Shown here: piece after piece, positions 9,529-19,092 of the stretch
Position numbering within the stretch: the stretch's first letter is position 1
How the letters are laid out: each line of letters opens with the position of its first letter
Origin: an uncultured Caulobacterales bacterium
Lineage (GTDB): Bacteria; Pseudomonadota; Alphaproteobacteria; Caulobacterales; Maricaulaceae
Reading direction: 5' to 3'
Length of the DNA stretch: 64,000 bases
Assembly: GCA_937928165.1 (NCBI GenBank)
Contig: CALFVT010000004.1
Location: forward strand, 248,001-312,000
Position numbers and translations under genes: made by a program
The notes under the pieces: model-generated
What the model saw: only the letters and a program-made list of their open reading frames with translations
The model's database searches: none
Told to the model about the DNA's origin: nothing

Positions 9529-10834
9529 TGTAATCCGCATGGCGCGTTATAAACCGCCCGCTATTTACATCCGTAAGCTGAACTTTAATCTCGCATTCGC
9601 CGATCTCATTCATATCTTCGGAGATGATATGCCCATTCTGATGCAGCCACGCCCGAATGTCATATTTACTCGGCGGCAAAAGTACAGTGAGAATATGATC
9701 TTTACGGGATAGTTTTTGTTCTACGTGGTTCATAAGAACCTCAAGCCCCTCACCTGTAACAGCGCTGATGGTGACGCAGCTAATTTGATCTTCACTCTCA
9801 AGGCTAGCTTCACTACGGGCTTGCAGCGCCGCTTTATCGACATCGTTGAGCTGATCAATTTTATTCCAAACTTCCATGACCGTTTGGCCATGACCCTCGC
9901 CCGCCTCTAACATTTGCAAAACATCATTTACGTCTTGGCTATGGGCATCGGACATGGGGTCTGACATATCGCGCACATGTAAAATAAGGTCGGCTTCTTT
10001 TACTTCTTCTAGGGTGGCCCGAAAAGCTGTGATTAAATCCGTTGGCAGATCAGAAATAAATCCAACCGTGTCCGATAAAACAGCTTGTCGCCCGCTAGGT
10101 AGCGGCAAAATGCGGTGAGTTGTGTCAAGGGTTGCAAAAAGCATATCTTTGACAAAGACCTCACCGGAGGTCAGCCGGTTAAACAAGGTGGATTTGCCCG
10201 CATTGGTATAGCCAACAAGAGCAACAATACGCTCCGGCGCGCGTTTGCGTTTTTGGCGCTGAAGGCGGCGCGTACGGCGCACATCTTCAATATCGCGCTG
10301 TAATTTCGCAATTTTATCCGCCAGCATTCTGCGGTCTGATTCGATTTGGGTTTCGCCCGGCCCTGCCGTAAAGCCTTGACCGCCCCGTTGGCGCTCCAAA
10401 TGAGTCCATGTCCTGACAAGGCGGGAGCGCTCATAGACTTGCCGCGCCAATTCAACCTGTAAACGTCCCTCTTTTGTGGCGGCTCTAAGGGCAAAAATTT
10501 CAAGAATAAGAGCAGTGCGGTCAATGACCTTGACCTTGATCGCGCGTTCAAGATTACGCTGCTGTATCGGAGATAACGCGCCATTTATAATCAAAAGACT
10601 TATATCTTCGGCTTTACAGCGATGCTTTATATCTTCGATTTTACCCCGGCCAAAAAACTGCCCGGCATTAATCATGCGCAGGTTAACAATATCTGCATCA
10701 ACGCGGTCAACCCCCAGAGCCGCCGCAAGGCCGACGGCTTCTTCAAGCATATAAGCTTCATTCCGGGTATCTGCTCGCGGCATACGCGGATGTAAAACCA
10801 GTGTATTTTGAATGACTTTACCGTCTTCAAACAT
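9521..10834 (-). CDS. hflX: GTPase HflX
   Basis: Ribosome-associated GTPase thought to rescue or split stalled ribosomes under stress. It is 437 aa. The order is an N-terminal HflX domain, a glycine-rich linker GGQGFTAGPGETQIESDRR near 151-169, a coiled-coil, then the G domain with P-loop GYTNAGKST (208-216), switch DTVGF (255-259) and an NKID specificity motif. It follows hfq by 20 bases, the classical hfq-hflX pairing, at the end of the long minus-strand run. Confidence 0.97.
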   Translation of the reverse strand: MFEDGKVIQNTLVLHPRMPRADTRNEAYMLEEAVGLAAALGVDRVDADIVNLRMINAGQFFGRGKIEDIKHRCKAEDISLLIINGALSPIQQRNLERAIKVKVIDRTALILEIFALRAATKEGRLQVELARQVYERSRLVRTWTHLERQRGGQGFTAGPGETQIESDRRMLADKIAKLQRDIEDVRRTRRLQRQKRKRAPERIVALVGYTNAGKSTLFNRLTSGEVFVKDMLFATLDTTHRILPLPSGRQAVLSDTVGFISDLPTDLITAFRATLEEVKEADLILHVRDMSDPMSDAHSQDVNDVLQMLEAGEGHGQTVMEVWNKIDQLNDVDKAALQARSEASLESEDQISCVTISAVTGEGLEVLMNHVEQKLSRKDHILTVLLPPSKYDIRAWLHQNGHIISEDMNEIGECEIKVQLTDVNSGRFITRHADYII

Positions 10835-10854
10835 AAATGGGCATAATTTGGGCT

Positions 10855-11100
10855 TTAATCATCAATCGTTTCGGCATCAAACAACTGCACAGACCCGGAT
10901 GGCATAATAGTCGAAATGGCATGTTTATAAACCAGTTGAATCTGGCCTTCACGGCGAAGTAGTACGCAAAAATTGTCAAACCAGGTTACAACACCCTGAA
11001 GTTTTACACCATTCACGAGAAAAATTGTCAGCGGCGTTTTTGATTTTCGAACCGAATTCAAGAACGTATCTTGCAGGTTTTGTTTTCTATCGGCAGACAT
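10855..11100 (-). CDS. hfq: RNA chaperone Hfq
   Basis: Hexameric Sm-like protein that pairs small RNAs with mRNAs. With ATG 11100 it is 81 aa, starting [15 protein letters not shown], as in alphaproteobacterial Hfq. GAGGG lies six bases upstream. A TTG nine codons earlier has no ribosome site. The Sm1 motif [15 protein letters not shown] and the Sm2 motif YKHAIS (Y58-K59-H60) are intact. Proximal-face residues Q10, D11 and F41 are present. The C-terminal tail is short and acidic. It lies between trkH (105-base gap) and hflX (20-base gap), so it may have its own promoter in that gap. Confidence 0.98.
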   Translation of the reverse strand: MSADRKQNLQDTFLNSVRKSKTPLTIFLVNGVKLQGVVTWFDNFCVLLRREGQIQLVYKHAISTIMPSGSVQLFDAETIDD

Positions 11101-11205
11101 ATTTTCCCTCGAATTCTTTAACCGCAATCACCCTTGCGGCCTTTGGTAATAAACCTTCCGTCTATTAAATAGCAAGCTTAAAGCACCGTGAAAGACTGAA
11201 AAAAA

Positions 11206-12639
11206 TCAGTTCTCCCAGCGGCGTGCAAAGATGAGCGCTAATATCGCTAAAACTTCAACACGACCAGCAAACATAAGCCCGCTAGAGATCATTTTCTGCG
11301 CATCTGTAAGCTCCGTCATTGCTAGCTCTGAAAATGTATAAGGCAATAGCGGGCCCATATTACTTAACATTGCTGCACTCAGAGTGACAGATAGATCAAA
11401 ATCAAGCGGCGTTGCTGCAAAGGCTAATATGCCGCCACCAAACAGCAGGGTATAACCAAAAAAATACATCCACACAGACAGAAAGCTTGTATCGTGAATA
11501 TGCTGCCCGCGAAACTTAACGGGATAAACCCGTGACGGATGGGTTAGCCGCGATAAATCTGTTTCCAAATGGCGGAACAATAACAAAAGACGAATAACTT
11601 TCAATCCGCCCGCCGTCGACAAGGCCGCCCCTCCCACTAATGTCATTGAAATAAGAACAACAGGCGGAATCAATTCTAAGGATACAATATTATAATCATA
11701 TCCTGTCGTACTAACGAAAAATATAGCTTCAATAAGGCTATCGATTACATTGGGCCACCCCAGATAAAGAACCGAAAGCAATGTTAATATACCAATCATG
11801 ACAAGCAAACCTCGGTGCTCTACATTCATGAATGCTTGCAAAATGCCGCGGCCATCACGGCGGCGTATAATATCCCATAAAACAGCAAAATTAAAGGTAC
11901 CGCAGAGGCAGATGAGGGCAAAACCGAGTGCACCAACCGGCGCAATCACTTGCGCGAGCGGTAAATCCGTAGGTGATAACCCACCAGTTGAAATGCCCCC
12001 TAAGGCGAGGCAAAAGGCTTGAACAGGTGATGCCCCTTCGAGGAGTAAAACAACAACCGCCAAAGCCGCAAGGCCCAAATATACACTCCCGACAATCCGG
12101 CCAATGGACATAACCCGCGAGAATAAATCCACATGTTGATGAGTAAAGAGAACGGAGCGGTGAATGCCCGTTCCCGTCAAATTGAGAGTTGCAAGAATGA
12201 CGATAGCAAATGTTGTAACGACAACACCGCCAACCGCTTGCCCTAATGCGCGCCATATATGTAATGAATTGGGCAACTCCGACGGCAAAAACCCCGACGC
12301 TCCAGATGTTGTTATCACGCCCATACCTTCAAAAAATAAAGAGGCCATCGACATATCTGGCCCCAGAAAAGCGAAAGGTAAAGCCGCTAAGACAGGGCCA
12401 ATTCCCCAAAATAACATCAACAACATTAAAGCATCTATATTGGTTTCACTATGGGATTCTGTGATAGACGAAATCACAAAGATAAACCCTATTAACCCAA
12501 AGACAAAAGCCAGTGACAAGTAAACAATGGCCGCATATACTTCGATAATACCAAAGCATAACAGAGCCGCAACCCCATATAACGCCGCAAAAATATATAA
12601 AAGGCGTCCAGAGCGTTGGATCAGGCGAAGAATCATCAT
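11206..12639 (-). CDS. trkH: Potassium uptake protein TrkH
   Basis: Inner-membrane potassium channel subunit that works with TrkA. It is 477 aa and strongly hydrophobic throughout, with the repeated membrane-pore-membrane plan of the Trk/Ktr family. Selectivity-filter loops are seen as TTSGASG, GGISTGGLSP, STTGYDY and SNMGP. Three bases separate it from trkA upstream. Two consecutive ATG codons (12639 and 12636) are possible starts. Confidence 0.95.
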   Translation of the reverse strand: MMILRLIQRSGRLLYIFAALYGVAALLCFGIIEVYAAIVYLSLAFVFGLIGFIFVISSITESHSETNIDALMLLMLFWGIGPVLAALPFAFLGPDMSMASLFFEGMGVITTSGASGFLPSELPNSLHIWRALGQAVGGVVVTTFAIVILATLNLTGTGIHRSVLFTHQHVDLFSRVMSIGRIVGSVYLGLAALAVVVLLLEGASPVQAFCLALGGISTGGLSPTDLPLAQVIAPVGALGFALICLCGTFNFAVLWDIIRRRDGRGILQAFMNVEHRGLLVMIGILTLLSVLYLGWPNVIDSLIEAIFFVSTTGYDYNIVSLELIPPVVLISMTLVGGAALSTAGGLKVIRLLLLFRHLETDLSRLTHPSRVYPVKFRGQHIHDTSFLSVWMYFFGYTLLFGGGILAFAATPLDFDLSVTLSAAMLSNMGPLLPYTFSELAMTELTDAQKMISSGLMFAGRVEVLAILALIFARRWEN

Positions 12640-12642
12640 GGC

Positions 12643-14016
12643 TTAGAAAAAGTCCATGCTCACTCTAAAGAGTCGTTCAACATGGGACAAGGCGCTCTCT
12701 TCTACGAATAAGACAAGATGATCATGGGGCTTTAAAGTCACATCATCAATATTGCACATCACGACATTATCACGAATTAAAACGCCAACTGTAATGCCTT
12801 TGGGAATAGCGGCATCCGAAATTGTTTTTCCCGCAATAGGCGAAGTTTCTAAAATTTCGCCTTCAATCACTTCAGCCTTATCATTTTCAATAGCAAACAC
12901 GTCAACAATTCGGCCACGGCGTGCGTGGCGCAATATTGAAGATACTGTAGTTGCGCGCGGATCAATAATCATATCCAAATTCAACTCACTACGCAGAGCC
13001 TGCATAGACAGCTCATTAATCAAGCTACCTGTATGTTTTGCGCCAAGTTTTTTTGCCAAAACAGCACTTAGAATATTTGTCTTATCATCATTGGTCAGGC
13101 ATAAAACACTATCGGCATAGGGCACGCCCGCTTCTTGGTGTAATTCCGCGTCTAAACCATCACCACAAAGCATGATCGTCCGTTTTAAGCTCTCAGCCAC
13201 AGCTTCGGCCTGTTCTTTATTACTTTCAATAATGCGTACCCGCATATTTTTAACGCGCTCTAATTCCCGCGCGACATAGGCACCGATTTTCCCGCCGCCA
13301 ATAATAACAACTTGCCGCGCCCGATCTTCCGGATCACCAATGATTTCAAGTAGCCGGGCACTATGTTCATGTTTAACAATGAAATAGGCCTTATCACCCG
13401 GCTCCAGGGCATCATTACGGCTTGGCGCGAAGACATGGTTATCCCTTACGATACCGACAATAACCGCATTTAAATCTGGAAATAATTCATCAATTTGTAG
13501 GATTTGGGTATTAATGATCGGACATTCTTCGGTGATATCAACCCCAAGTAAGCGAACAAGCCCATCAGCAAAGGGGACGCTTTCAAAGGCGCCGGGGGTA
13601 TTGAGCCGCCGCAAAATTGACTTACCGATTTCAACCTCTGGGGAAATGATAATATCAATCGGCATATTCTTGCGGCTGTAAAGGTCATTCCACTCGCTTT
13701 TAAGATAATCTTGAGATCGAACACGAGCCACTTTTGTCGGCACATCAAAGAGCGAATGCGCCACTTGGCAGGCAATCATATTAACTTCATCGGAATAAGT
13801 AACCGCGACAATCATATCCGCATCGCGCGCACCAGCACGTTCTAAAACATCAGGATGTGCCCCATGACCAATCACGCCGCGTACATCAAGTTCATTCGTA
13901 ATACGGCGCACAAGTTCAGGATTAACGTCCACAACCGTCACCATGTTTTTTTCACTCGAAAGCCGCGCCGCTATGCCGTAGCCAACACGCCCTGCTCCGC
14001 AAATAATGACACGCAT
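12643..14016 (-). CDS. trkA: Trk potassium regulatory subunit TrkA
   Basis: Cytoplasmic gating ring protein binding NAD(H) and, in some cases, ATP. It is 457 aa with two tandem RCK units. The first Rossmann motif is CGAGRVGYG at 6-14; the second, near residue 240, is IIGGGKIGAYVARELE. Each is followed by an RCK-C lobe. It lies nine bases after ntrX and three before trkH. The neighbouring of ntrYX and trkAH is common in alphaproteobacteria. Confidence 0.96.
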   Translation of the reverse strand: MRVIICGAGRVGYGIAARLSSEKNMVTVVDVNPELVRRITNELDVRGVIGHGAHPDVLERAGARDADMIVAVTYSDEVNMIACQVAHSLFDVPTKVARVRSQDYLKSEWNDLYSRKNMPIDIIISPEVEIGKSILRRLNTPGAFESVPFADGLVRLLGVDITEECPIINTQILQIDELFPDLNAVIVGIVRDNHVFAPSRNDALEPGDKAYFIVKHEHSARLLEIIGDPEDRARQVVIIGGGKIGAYVARELERVKNMRVRIIESNKEQAEAVAESLKRTIMLCGDGLDAELHQEAGVPYADSVLCLTNDDKTNILSAVLAKKLGAKHTGSLINELSMQALRSELNLDMIIDPRATTVSSILRHARRGRIVDVFAIENDKAEVIEGEILETSPIAGKTISDAAIPKGITVGVLIRDNVVMCNIDDVTLKPHDHLVLFVEESALSHVERLFRVSMDFF

Positions 14017-14025
14017 AAAACTTTC

Positions 14026-15420
14026 CTAATCCTGCGGTTTCGCCGCCGAACGCCCCGACGTATCTACACCTAAGGATTTAAGCTTTCGATGCAAGGCCGA
14101 ACGCTCCATCCCGACAAAATTAGCTGTCCGTGAAATATTACCGCCAAAACGCTGAATTTGTGCCTGTAAATATTCACGCTCAAACCGCTCGCGAGCATCA
14201 CGCAGCGGCAGAGCAATCATTTTTTCATCACGCGGCGCAGAGTTGCCAGAACGCACGACCGAAACTTCGGGCGGCAGTGTATCCAGCGTAATCGCTTGGG
14301 TTGGATCTCCTGTTGCTAGGATTAATAGGCGTTCAACATTATTTCTAAGCTGACGCACATTACCGGGCCAGTCATGGGCTTGTAGCGCGGCCATGGCGTC
14401 TGCGCCAATGGTTCGGCCGGGTAAACCCGTGGAGGCCGCGAGTTTGGAAATGAAATAATCAACGAGGTCAGGAATATCTTCACGGCGTTCCGTTAACGGC
14501 GAGGCTTGTAGGGGCATAACGTTCAAGCGGTGATATAAATCCTCGCGAAAATTCCCCCGCGAAACGGCTGTTTCAAGAGATTGCGATGTCGAGGTAATCA
14601 AGCGTACGTCCACTTGCACATCACGGGAGCCGCCAATACGTTGAAATCTTTGCTCAACAAGTAAGCGCAGCAACTTGCCTTGGGTTTCGATCGGCATATC
14701 AATCACTTCATCAATGTAAAGCGTGCCGTTATGGGCTTGTTCAAGCAGGCCTGTCTTTACAACATCGCCGGAATGCTCAACACCAAATAACTTAACCTCA
14801 ACTCGCTCTGGCACCATAGACGCCGCATTAACGGCTTTAAATGGCCCCTCAGCGCGGTGTGATTTTGAATGAATAATACGCGCAATTAATTCCTTCCCAG
14901 AGCCCGATGGGCCAGAGATTAAAACGCGGCTATTGGTTGGCGCAATGCGATCTATTTTTTGCCGAGTCTGGGAAATATGATTGGACGATCCAATGAGGCG
15001 GTCACTGGATGTCACCTTGCCCTTAAGCTCAATATTTTCCTGTCGTAACTTTGCGTTTTCAAGCGCACGGTTCGCTGTTAAAATGAGGCGGTCAGCCTTG
15101 AAAGGCTTTTCGATAAAATCATATGCCCCTTTACGAATGGCCGCAACCGCCGTTTCAACACTACCATGACCACTTATAATGATAACAGGTAAGTCCGGAT
15201 GGCTCGATTTTAATTGATCCAAAAACTCGATCCCGTCCATTGATGAGCCTTTAAGCCAAACATCTAAAACAACTAATGACGGGGTTCGGGACTGAACCTC
15301 TACGAGTCCTGCATCGCTTGTTCCTACTTGGCGAACGTCATAGCCTTCATCTTCGAGGATACCCGCAATCATGCCGCGAATATCGTCTTCATCTTCAACA
15401 ATAAGAATATCTTGGCTCAT
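14026..15420 (-). CDS. ntrX: Response regulator NtrX
   Basis: Partner of the sensor NtrY in nitrogen and redox or envelope responses. It is 464 aa: receiver domain with phospho-acceptor D53 (VVLDVWLKG) and K105, an AAA+ domain with Walker A GPSGSGKE (170-177) and Walker B GTLYIDEV (232-239), then a Fis-type helix-turn-helix (NISRTANFVGMERSALHRKL). The sigma54-contacting GAFTGA loop is not present; the equivalent stretch reads HSGDVVKTG (216-224). Such loss is known in alphaproteobacterial NtrX proteins, so it may not be a sigma54 activator. Eight bases separate it from ntrY. Confidence 0.96.
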   Translation of the reverse strand: MSQDILIVEDEDDIRGMIAGILEDEGYDVRQVGTSDAGLVEVQSRTPSLVVLDVWLKGSSMDGIEFLDQLKSSHPDLPVIIISGHGSVETAVAAIRKGAYDFIEKPFKADRLILTANRALENAKLRQENIELKGKVTSSDRLIGSSNHISQTRQKIDRIAPTNSRVLISGPSGSGKELIARIIHSKSHRAEGPFKAVNAASMVPERVEVKLFGVEHSGDVVKTGLLEQAHNGTLYIDEVIDMPIETQGKLLRLLVEQRFQRIGGSRDVQVDVRLITSTSQSLETAVSRGNFREDLYHRLNVMPLQASPLTERREDIPDLVDYFISKLAASTGLPGRTIGADAMAALQAHDWPGNVRQLRNNVERLLILATGDPTQAITLDTLPPEVSVVRSGNSAPRDEKMIALPLRDARERFEREYLQAQIQRFGGNISRTANFVGMERSALHRKLKSLGVDTSGRSAAKPQD

Positions 15421-15428
15421 ATTTGGTC

Positions 15429-17705
15429 CTATTGCGCTGTTTCAGCAGGTTTGCAGGGGGAATATATATTTCGCGCTGTCGATGTTAAGTTTTGCGGTAA
15501 TCTAATACGCACATGCGCGCCCTTAACGCCGTCACTACGATCTAAAAGCTCTAATTGGCCAAGCTGATCTTCGATAATACGTTTAACGATTGCTAGGCCC
15601 AAGCCGGTTCCATTATCGCGGGTTGTGACATAAGGCTCTAAAAGCCGATCTTTATCTGCCACGGGCCAACCCGGACCATTGTCGATAATATCAATATAAA
15701 TATAGCCATCTTGCAGTGAGCAATGCGTATCTATGACGCCATCAGCATCATCACGGCCTTCGTTATCAATGCGGCGAGACACAGCTTCTGCTGCATTAAT
15801 ATAAATATTTGTCAAAGCTTGAGAAAATAAACGGTCATCACAAAGTGCTGTTAAATCAATGGCTTCATCAGTAACTTTTGATGTATATTTTATAGCGGGA
15901 TAAGAGAGATTTTGAGCAAATAACACTTCATCAATCAGTGTCTGAATATTAAGTACGACAAGTTCCGGTGTCGGTGTTTTTGCAAATGCAGAAAATGTAT
16001 CCACCATCGATTCAAGGGTTTCGACTTGACGAATAATCGTATTGGTACAATTTTCAAATATCCCATTTTCATCATCAATCTTAGCCGCATAACGGCGTTT
16101 TAGACGCTCTGCGGAGAGCTGTATTGGGGTAAGTGGGTTTTTAATTTCATGGGCAATACGCCGCGCAACCTCGCGCCATGCCGAATGGCGCTGCGCAGCG
16201 ACAAGGCGGGTCATATCATCAAATGTCACCACCCATCCCGTATCATCACGCGCCCCTCTATAGGCCGCAACGCGAACATTTAGGTTCAGCACCTCACTCC
16301 CAATATCAACCTCAATTTGATCTTCGGATAAATTTCCAAGACTTTCACGAGCAGCCATAAAGGGCCTTGCAAAAGCAGGGAAGGCTTGCTGTATCGGATA
16401 GCCAAGCCACTCATTTGCACGGCGCTGCAATAGGCGCTCTGCAGAATCGTTCATCAAGGTAATACGGCCATCTTCTGTCAGGCCCATAACCCCAGCCCGC
16501 ACGCCCGATAACACGGCCTCCGAGAATTGCCGGCGCTGCTCAGAGGTATCATGTTCAGTGACGAGCTGATCGCGCTGCGCCCTTAGCTGCTGGGTCATAC
16601 GGTTAAAGGCACTACCGACATCAGACATTTCCCCCCAATCACCTCGCATATCTACCCGCGCATTTAAATCACCGCCGCGAATACGTTCTGCTGCCTGCAC
16701 GAGCCGCTCCATAGGCTGAATAATTCGGTTCGCCAGCACAAAGCCAAGCCAAATCGCGGCAAATAAAATCAAAAGTGCCGTTTCAATAAAGGTCAATAAA
16801 AACACACGGTTAAAGAAGGTTTGATCTTGTTGATAGCGCAAGAGCGCATTTTCTTCACGCTCAATACTGGCAATGCGAGATAGCATTTGGCTATTTGCTC
16901 CCAAAAACTTTCCAACATATAAATAAGCATTATCATATTTAGTGAGTTTCTTCAGCGCAATAAGGTAATCAATCTCTGGCCGGTCTTGAAACGCCACCTT
17001 ATTTGGATCTGCGTCAAGCTGCGCAAAAGCTGTGGGAACTGGCACCTCAAACAACGGAGCCGTGCTTTTTTCAAACCGCGTTAAAATATCGCCTTCGCGG
17101 GTTAAAATATAAAGCGCGTCATAATCCCGTCCCCGCGCCAGACGATTTATATAGGCCGTATAGGTGATACGCGCAGATAAGAACCGTTCGTTCGGGTTTA
17201 GAAAATCCGTTTCTGTAAATTTAATTTCCTCCCCAAGCTCGCTCATCTCTCGGCCAAGGTTATTGCCCAGAATATTCCGTGCAAGTTCCATTGTACCGCT
17301 AATATTCTCCCCATAAAGATCTGTGATATTGCGGCTAATAAGGGTTGAAGAAAACGCCCCAACAATAATAGCAGGCAGCAAAGCAATAAGGCTAAAGGTC
17401 AAAACAAACCGCCTATGGAGTAAAGGGGCTAATTGCTCCGGCGCTTTGACAAATAACCGCGTAATAATTTGATGGGCCAAATAAGCCCCAAGCATAATAA
17501 TCAGAGCAATATTGGCCAGAAGAATATAAAGTACACGCGCTTTGCGTGCTGGATTATCAGAAACCGAATAAAGCGATCCTAAAACAAGTAGAAATATTGC
17601 CAAGGCAAAGCCACCACCAAATAGGGCGGACCGTGCCAAACTCGTTTGTTTTGGCAATCTACTCGTCCGCATAAAGCGGGATATGTGCTGATTTGCAACC
17701 GCCAT
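15429..17705 (-). CDS. ntrY: Sensor histidine kinase NtrY
   Basis: Membrane sensor kinase of the NtrYX system, 758 aa. Hydrophobic segments occur near 29-47, 58-80, 100-121 and 301-326. The 122-300 stretch between the third and fourth is the probable periplasmic sensor. A HAMP linker (330-380), a PAS domain (395-500) and the kinase core follow, with phospho-acceptor H519 in RRIAHEIKNPLTPIQLS, and G boxes DNGPGWP and NGTGLGLAIVKRI. It is 66 bases after ntrC and 8 before ntrX. Confidence 0.97.
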   Translation of the reverse strand: MAVANQHISRFMRTSRLPKQTSLARSALFGGGFALAIFLLVLGSLYSVSDNPARKARVLYILLANIALIIMLGAYLAHQIITRLFVKAPEQLAPLLHRRFVLTFSLIALLPAIIVGAFSSTLISRNITDLYGENISGTMELARNILGNNLGREMSELGEEIKFTETDFLNPNERFLSARITYTAYINRLARGRDYDALYILTREGDILTRFEKSTAPLFEVPVPTAFAQLDADPNKVAFQDRPEIDYLIALKKLTKYDNAYLYVGKFLGANSQMLSRIASIEREENALLRYQQDQTFFNRVFLLTFIETALLILFAAIWLGFVLANRIIQPMERLVQAAERIRGGDLNARVDMRGDWGEMSDVGSAFNRMTQQLRAQRDQLVTEHDTSEQRRQFSEAVLSGVRAGVMGLTEDGRITLMNDSAERLLQRRANEWLGYPIQQAFPAFARPFMAARESLGNLSEDQIEVDIGSEVLNLNVRVAAYRGARDDTGWVVTFDDMTRLVAAQRHSAWREVARRIAHEIKNPLTPIQLSAERLKRRYAAKIDDENGIFENCTNTIIRQVETLESMVDTFSAFAKTPTPELVVLNIQTLIDEVLFAQNLSYPAIKYTSKVTDEAIDLTALCDDRLFSQALTNIYINAAEAVSRRIDNEGRDDADGVIDTHCSLQDGYIYIDIIDNGPGWPVADKDRLLEPYVTTRDNGTGLGLAIVKRIIEDQLGQLELLDRSDGVKGAHVRIRLPQNLTSTARNIYSPCKPAETAQ

Positions 17706-17771
17706 AAAAACCTTATGGCGAAAATAACGCAGTGTTGCGTAAAATCAACAGTTTTATTTCACCGATAAAAC

Positions 17772-19088
17772 CTAATCAATTTCCAAACTTTGTAGCCGCG
17801 TGCGCAGAGTATTTCTGTGTATTCCAAGCTTTTCAGCCGCCTTGGCCTTATTTCCGCCGGTTATCCGCAGCGCCTCAATAATCAAGGGTTTTTCCACCCA
17901 TGATAAAGCCGTAGCATATAGGCTCTGGCCCGGTGAAAGCTCATGGGGTTTATTAACAAGCCGTGAGCAGGCTTGCTCCAGCAAGCTCTCCATCTTGGCG
18001 TCATCATCTGCACCGCCTATACTCCCAAGCTTTTTGAAAAGCTCTTGCAGTACCATAGATGCGGTAATGACATCATCCGAATAGAGTACAGAAAGACGCC
18101 GCACAATATTTTCAAGTTCCCTGACATTCCCTGTCCAACTATGGCGGTGTAAAATATCAAGGGCGGCTGTTTCAAATCGGCGGTTATTCCGCTCGGATGC
18201 TTGGGAGAGGAAAAACTCGGCCAATTCATACGTGTCGCGCTCACGATCCGATAAAGGCGGAATCCTAATCTCTGCAACATTAACCCGAAACAAAAGGTCA
18301 TCACGGAAATTACCCTCTGCAGCAAGGCGGCGCAAATCTTTACGAGTCGCAGACAAAACCCGCGGGCGTTGATGGGGCGGAATATATTCGCTTTCCGTCA
18401 TTAAAGCCAAAAGCCCCTCTTGCTGCACCGGGGAAAGCTCAGCAATCTCGTCAATATAAACATCCCCGCCGTTTGCTTTTTGCAAAGTTAAAGACAGATT
18501 TGAAAAATCACTCACCCGTATAAATGGCCGCTCCGCACGGGGGCCGCCGTCATGGATAAGCTTGGCGACAAGATCTTTACCTGCCCCCACCGGGCCCTGG
18601 ATTAATACGGGCAGATTACCCGAAGCATAGCGCGAAACGGCGCGGTAAACAGGCTGCATGGCCGTGCTGCGGCCAATCATGGGCAGTTTTCGAAGCTCCG
18701 CTGAGAGTTTCGCTTTTTTTGGGTTTACGCTTTGGCCTGCCCGTTGCACGGCTTCTGTAACAACAGCTAAATCAAAGGGTTTAGGCACATATTCAAAGAC
18801 TTTAAGTTCACCCGCTTTAAGCGCAGTATTCACCGTATTATTGGCGCTAATGATAATGACCGGCAAGTTTGGCCGCACTTTGTAAATTTCTGGCAAGCGG
18901 GTAAAAACATCTTCTCCGCCCATCATGACATCGCTAACGACAATATCGCCCATACCGCTTTCAGTCCATTTTACCAAGGTTTGTGCATTATCAGTGGCCT
19001 TAACATTATGCCCCGCCCGCGTCAGCGCTTTGTTCAAGATAAGACGAACGCTATCATCATCATCTGCGAGTAAAATATCAAACTTCAT
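17772..19088 (-). CDS. ntrC: Nitrogen regulator NtrC lacking the GAFTGA loop
   Basis: Response regulator of the NtrBC nitrogen system, 438 aa. The receiver has acidic residues D9-D12 and phospho-acceptor D53. The AAA+ domain has Walker A GPVGAGKD (165-172), Walker B GGDVYIDE (207-214) and arginine-finger region FRDDLLFRVN (261-270). A Fis-type DNA-binding helix-turn-helix, KAKAAEKLGIHRNTLRTRL, ends it. Only about 35 residues separate Walker A from Walker B, against roughly 60 in sigma54 activators, and no GAFTGA motif is present. That motif contacts sigma54. Rhodobacter capsulatus NtrC also lacks it and works with the housekeeping polymerase. So this NtrC probably binds DNA as a classical activator or repressor. 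Four bases separate it from ntrB. Confidence 0.95.
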   Translation of the reverse strand: MKFDILLADDDDSVRLILNKALTRAGHNVKATDNAQTLVKWTESGMGDIVVSDVMMGGEDVFTRLPEIYKVRPNLPVIIISANNTVNTALKAGELKVFEYVPKPFDLAVVTEAVQRAGQSVNPKKAKLSAELRKLPMIGRSTAMQPVYRAVSRYASGNLPVLIQGPVGAGKDLVAKLIHDGGPRAERPFIRVSDFSNLSLTLQKANGGDVYIDEIAELSPVQQEGLLALMTESEYIPPHQRPRVLSATRKDLRRLAAEGNFRDDLLFRVNVAEIRIPPLSDRERDTYELAEFFLSQASERNNRRFETAALDILHRHSWTGNVRELENIVRRLSVLYSDDVITASMVLQELFKKLGSIGGADDDAKMESLLEQACSRLVNKPHELSPGQSLYATALSWVEKPLIIEALRITGGNKAKAAEKLGIHRNTLRTRLQSLEID

Positions 19089-19092
19089 GACA

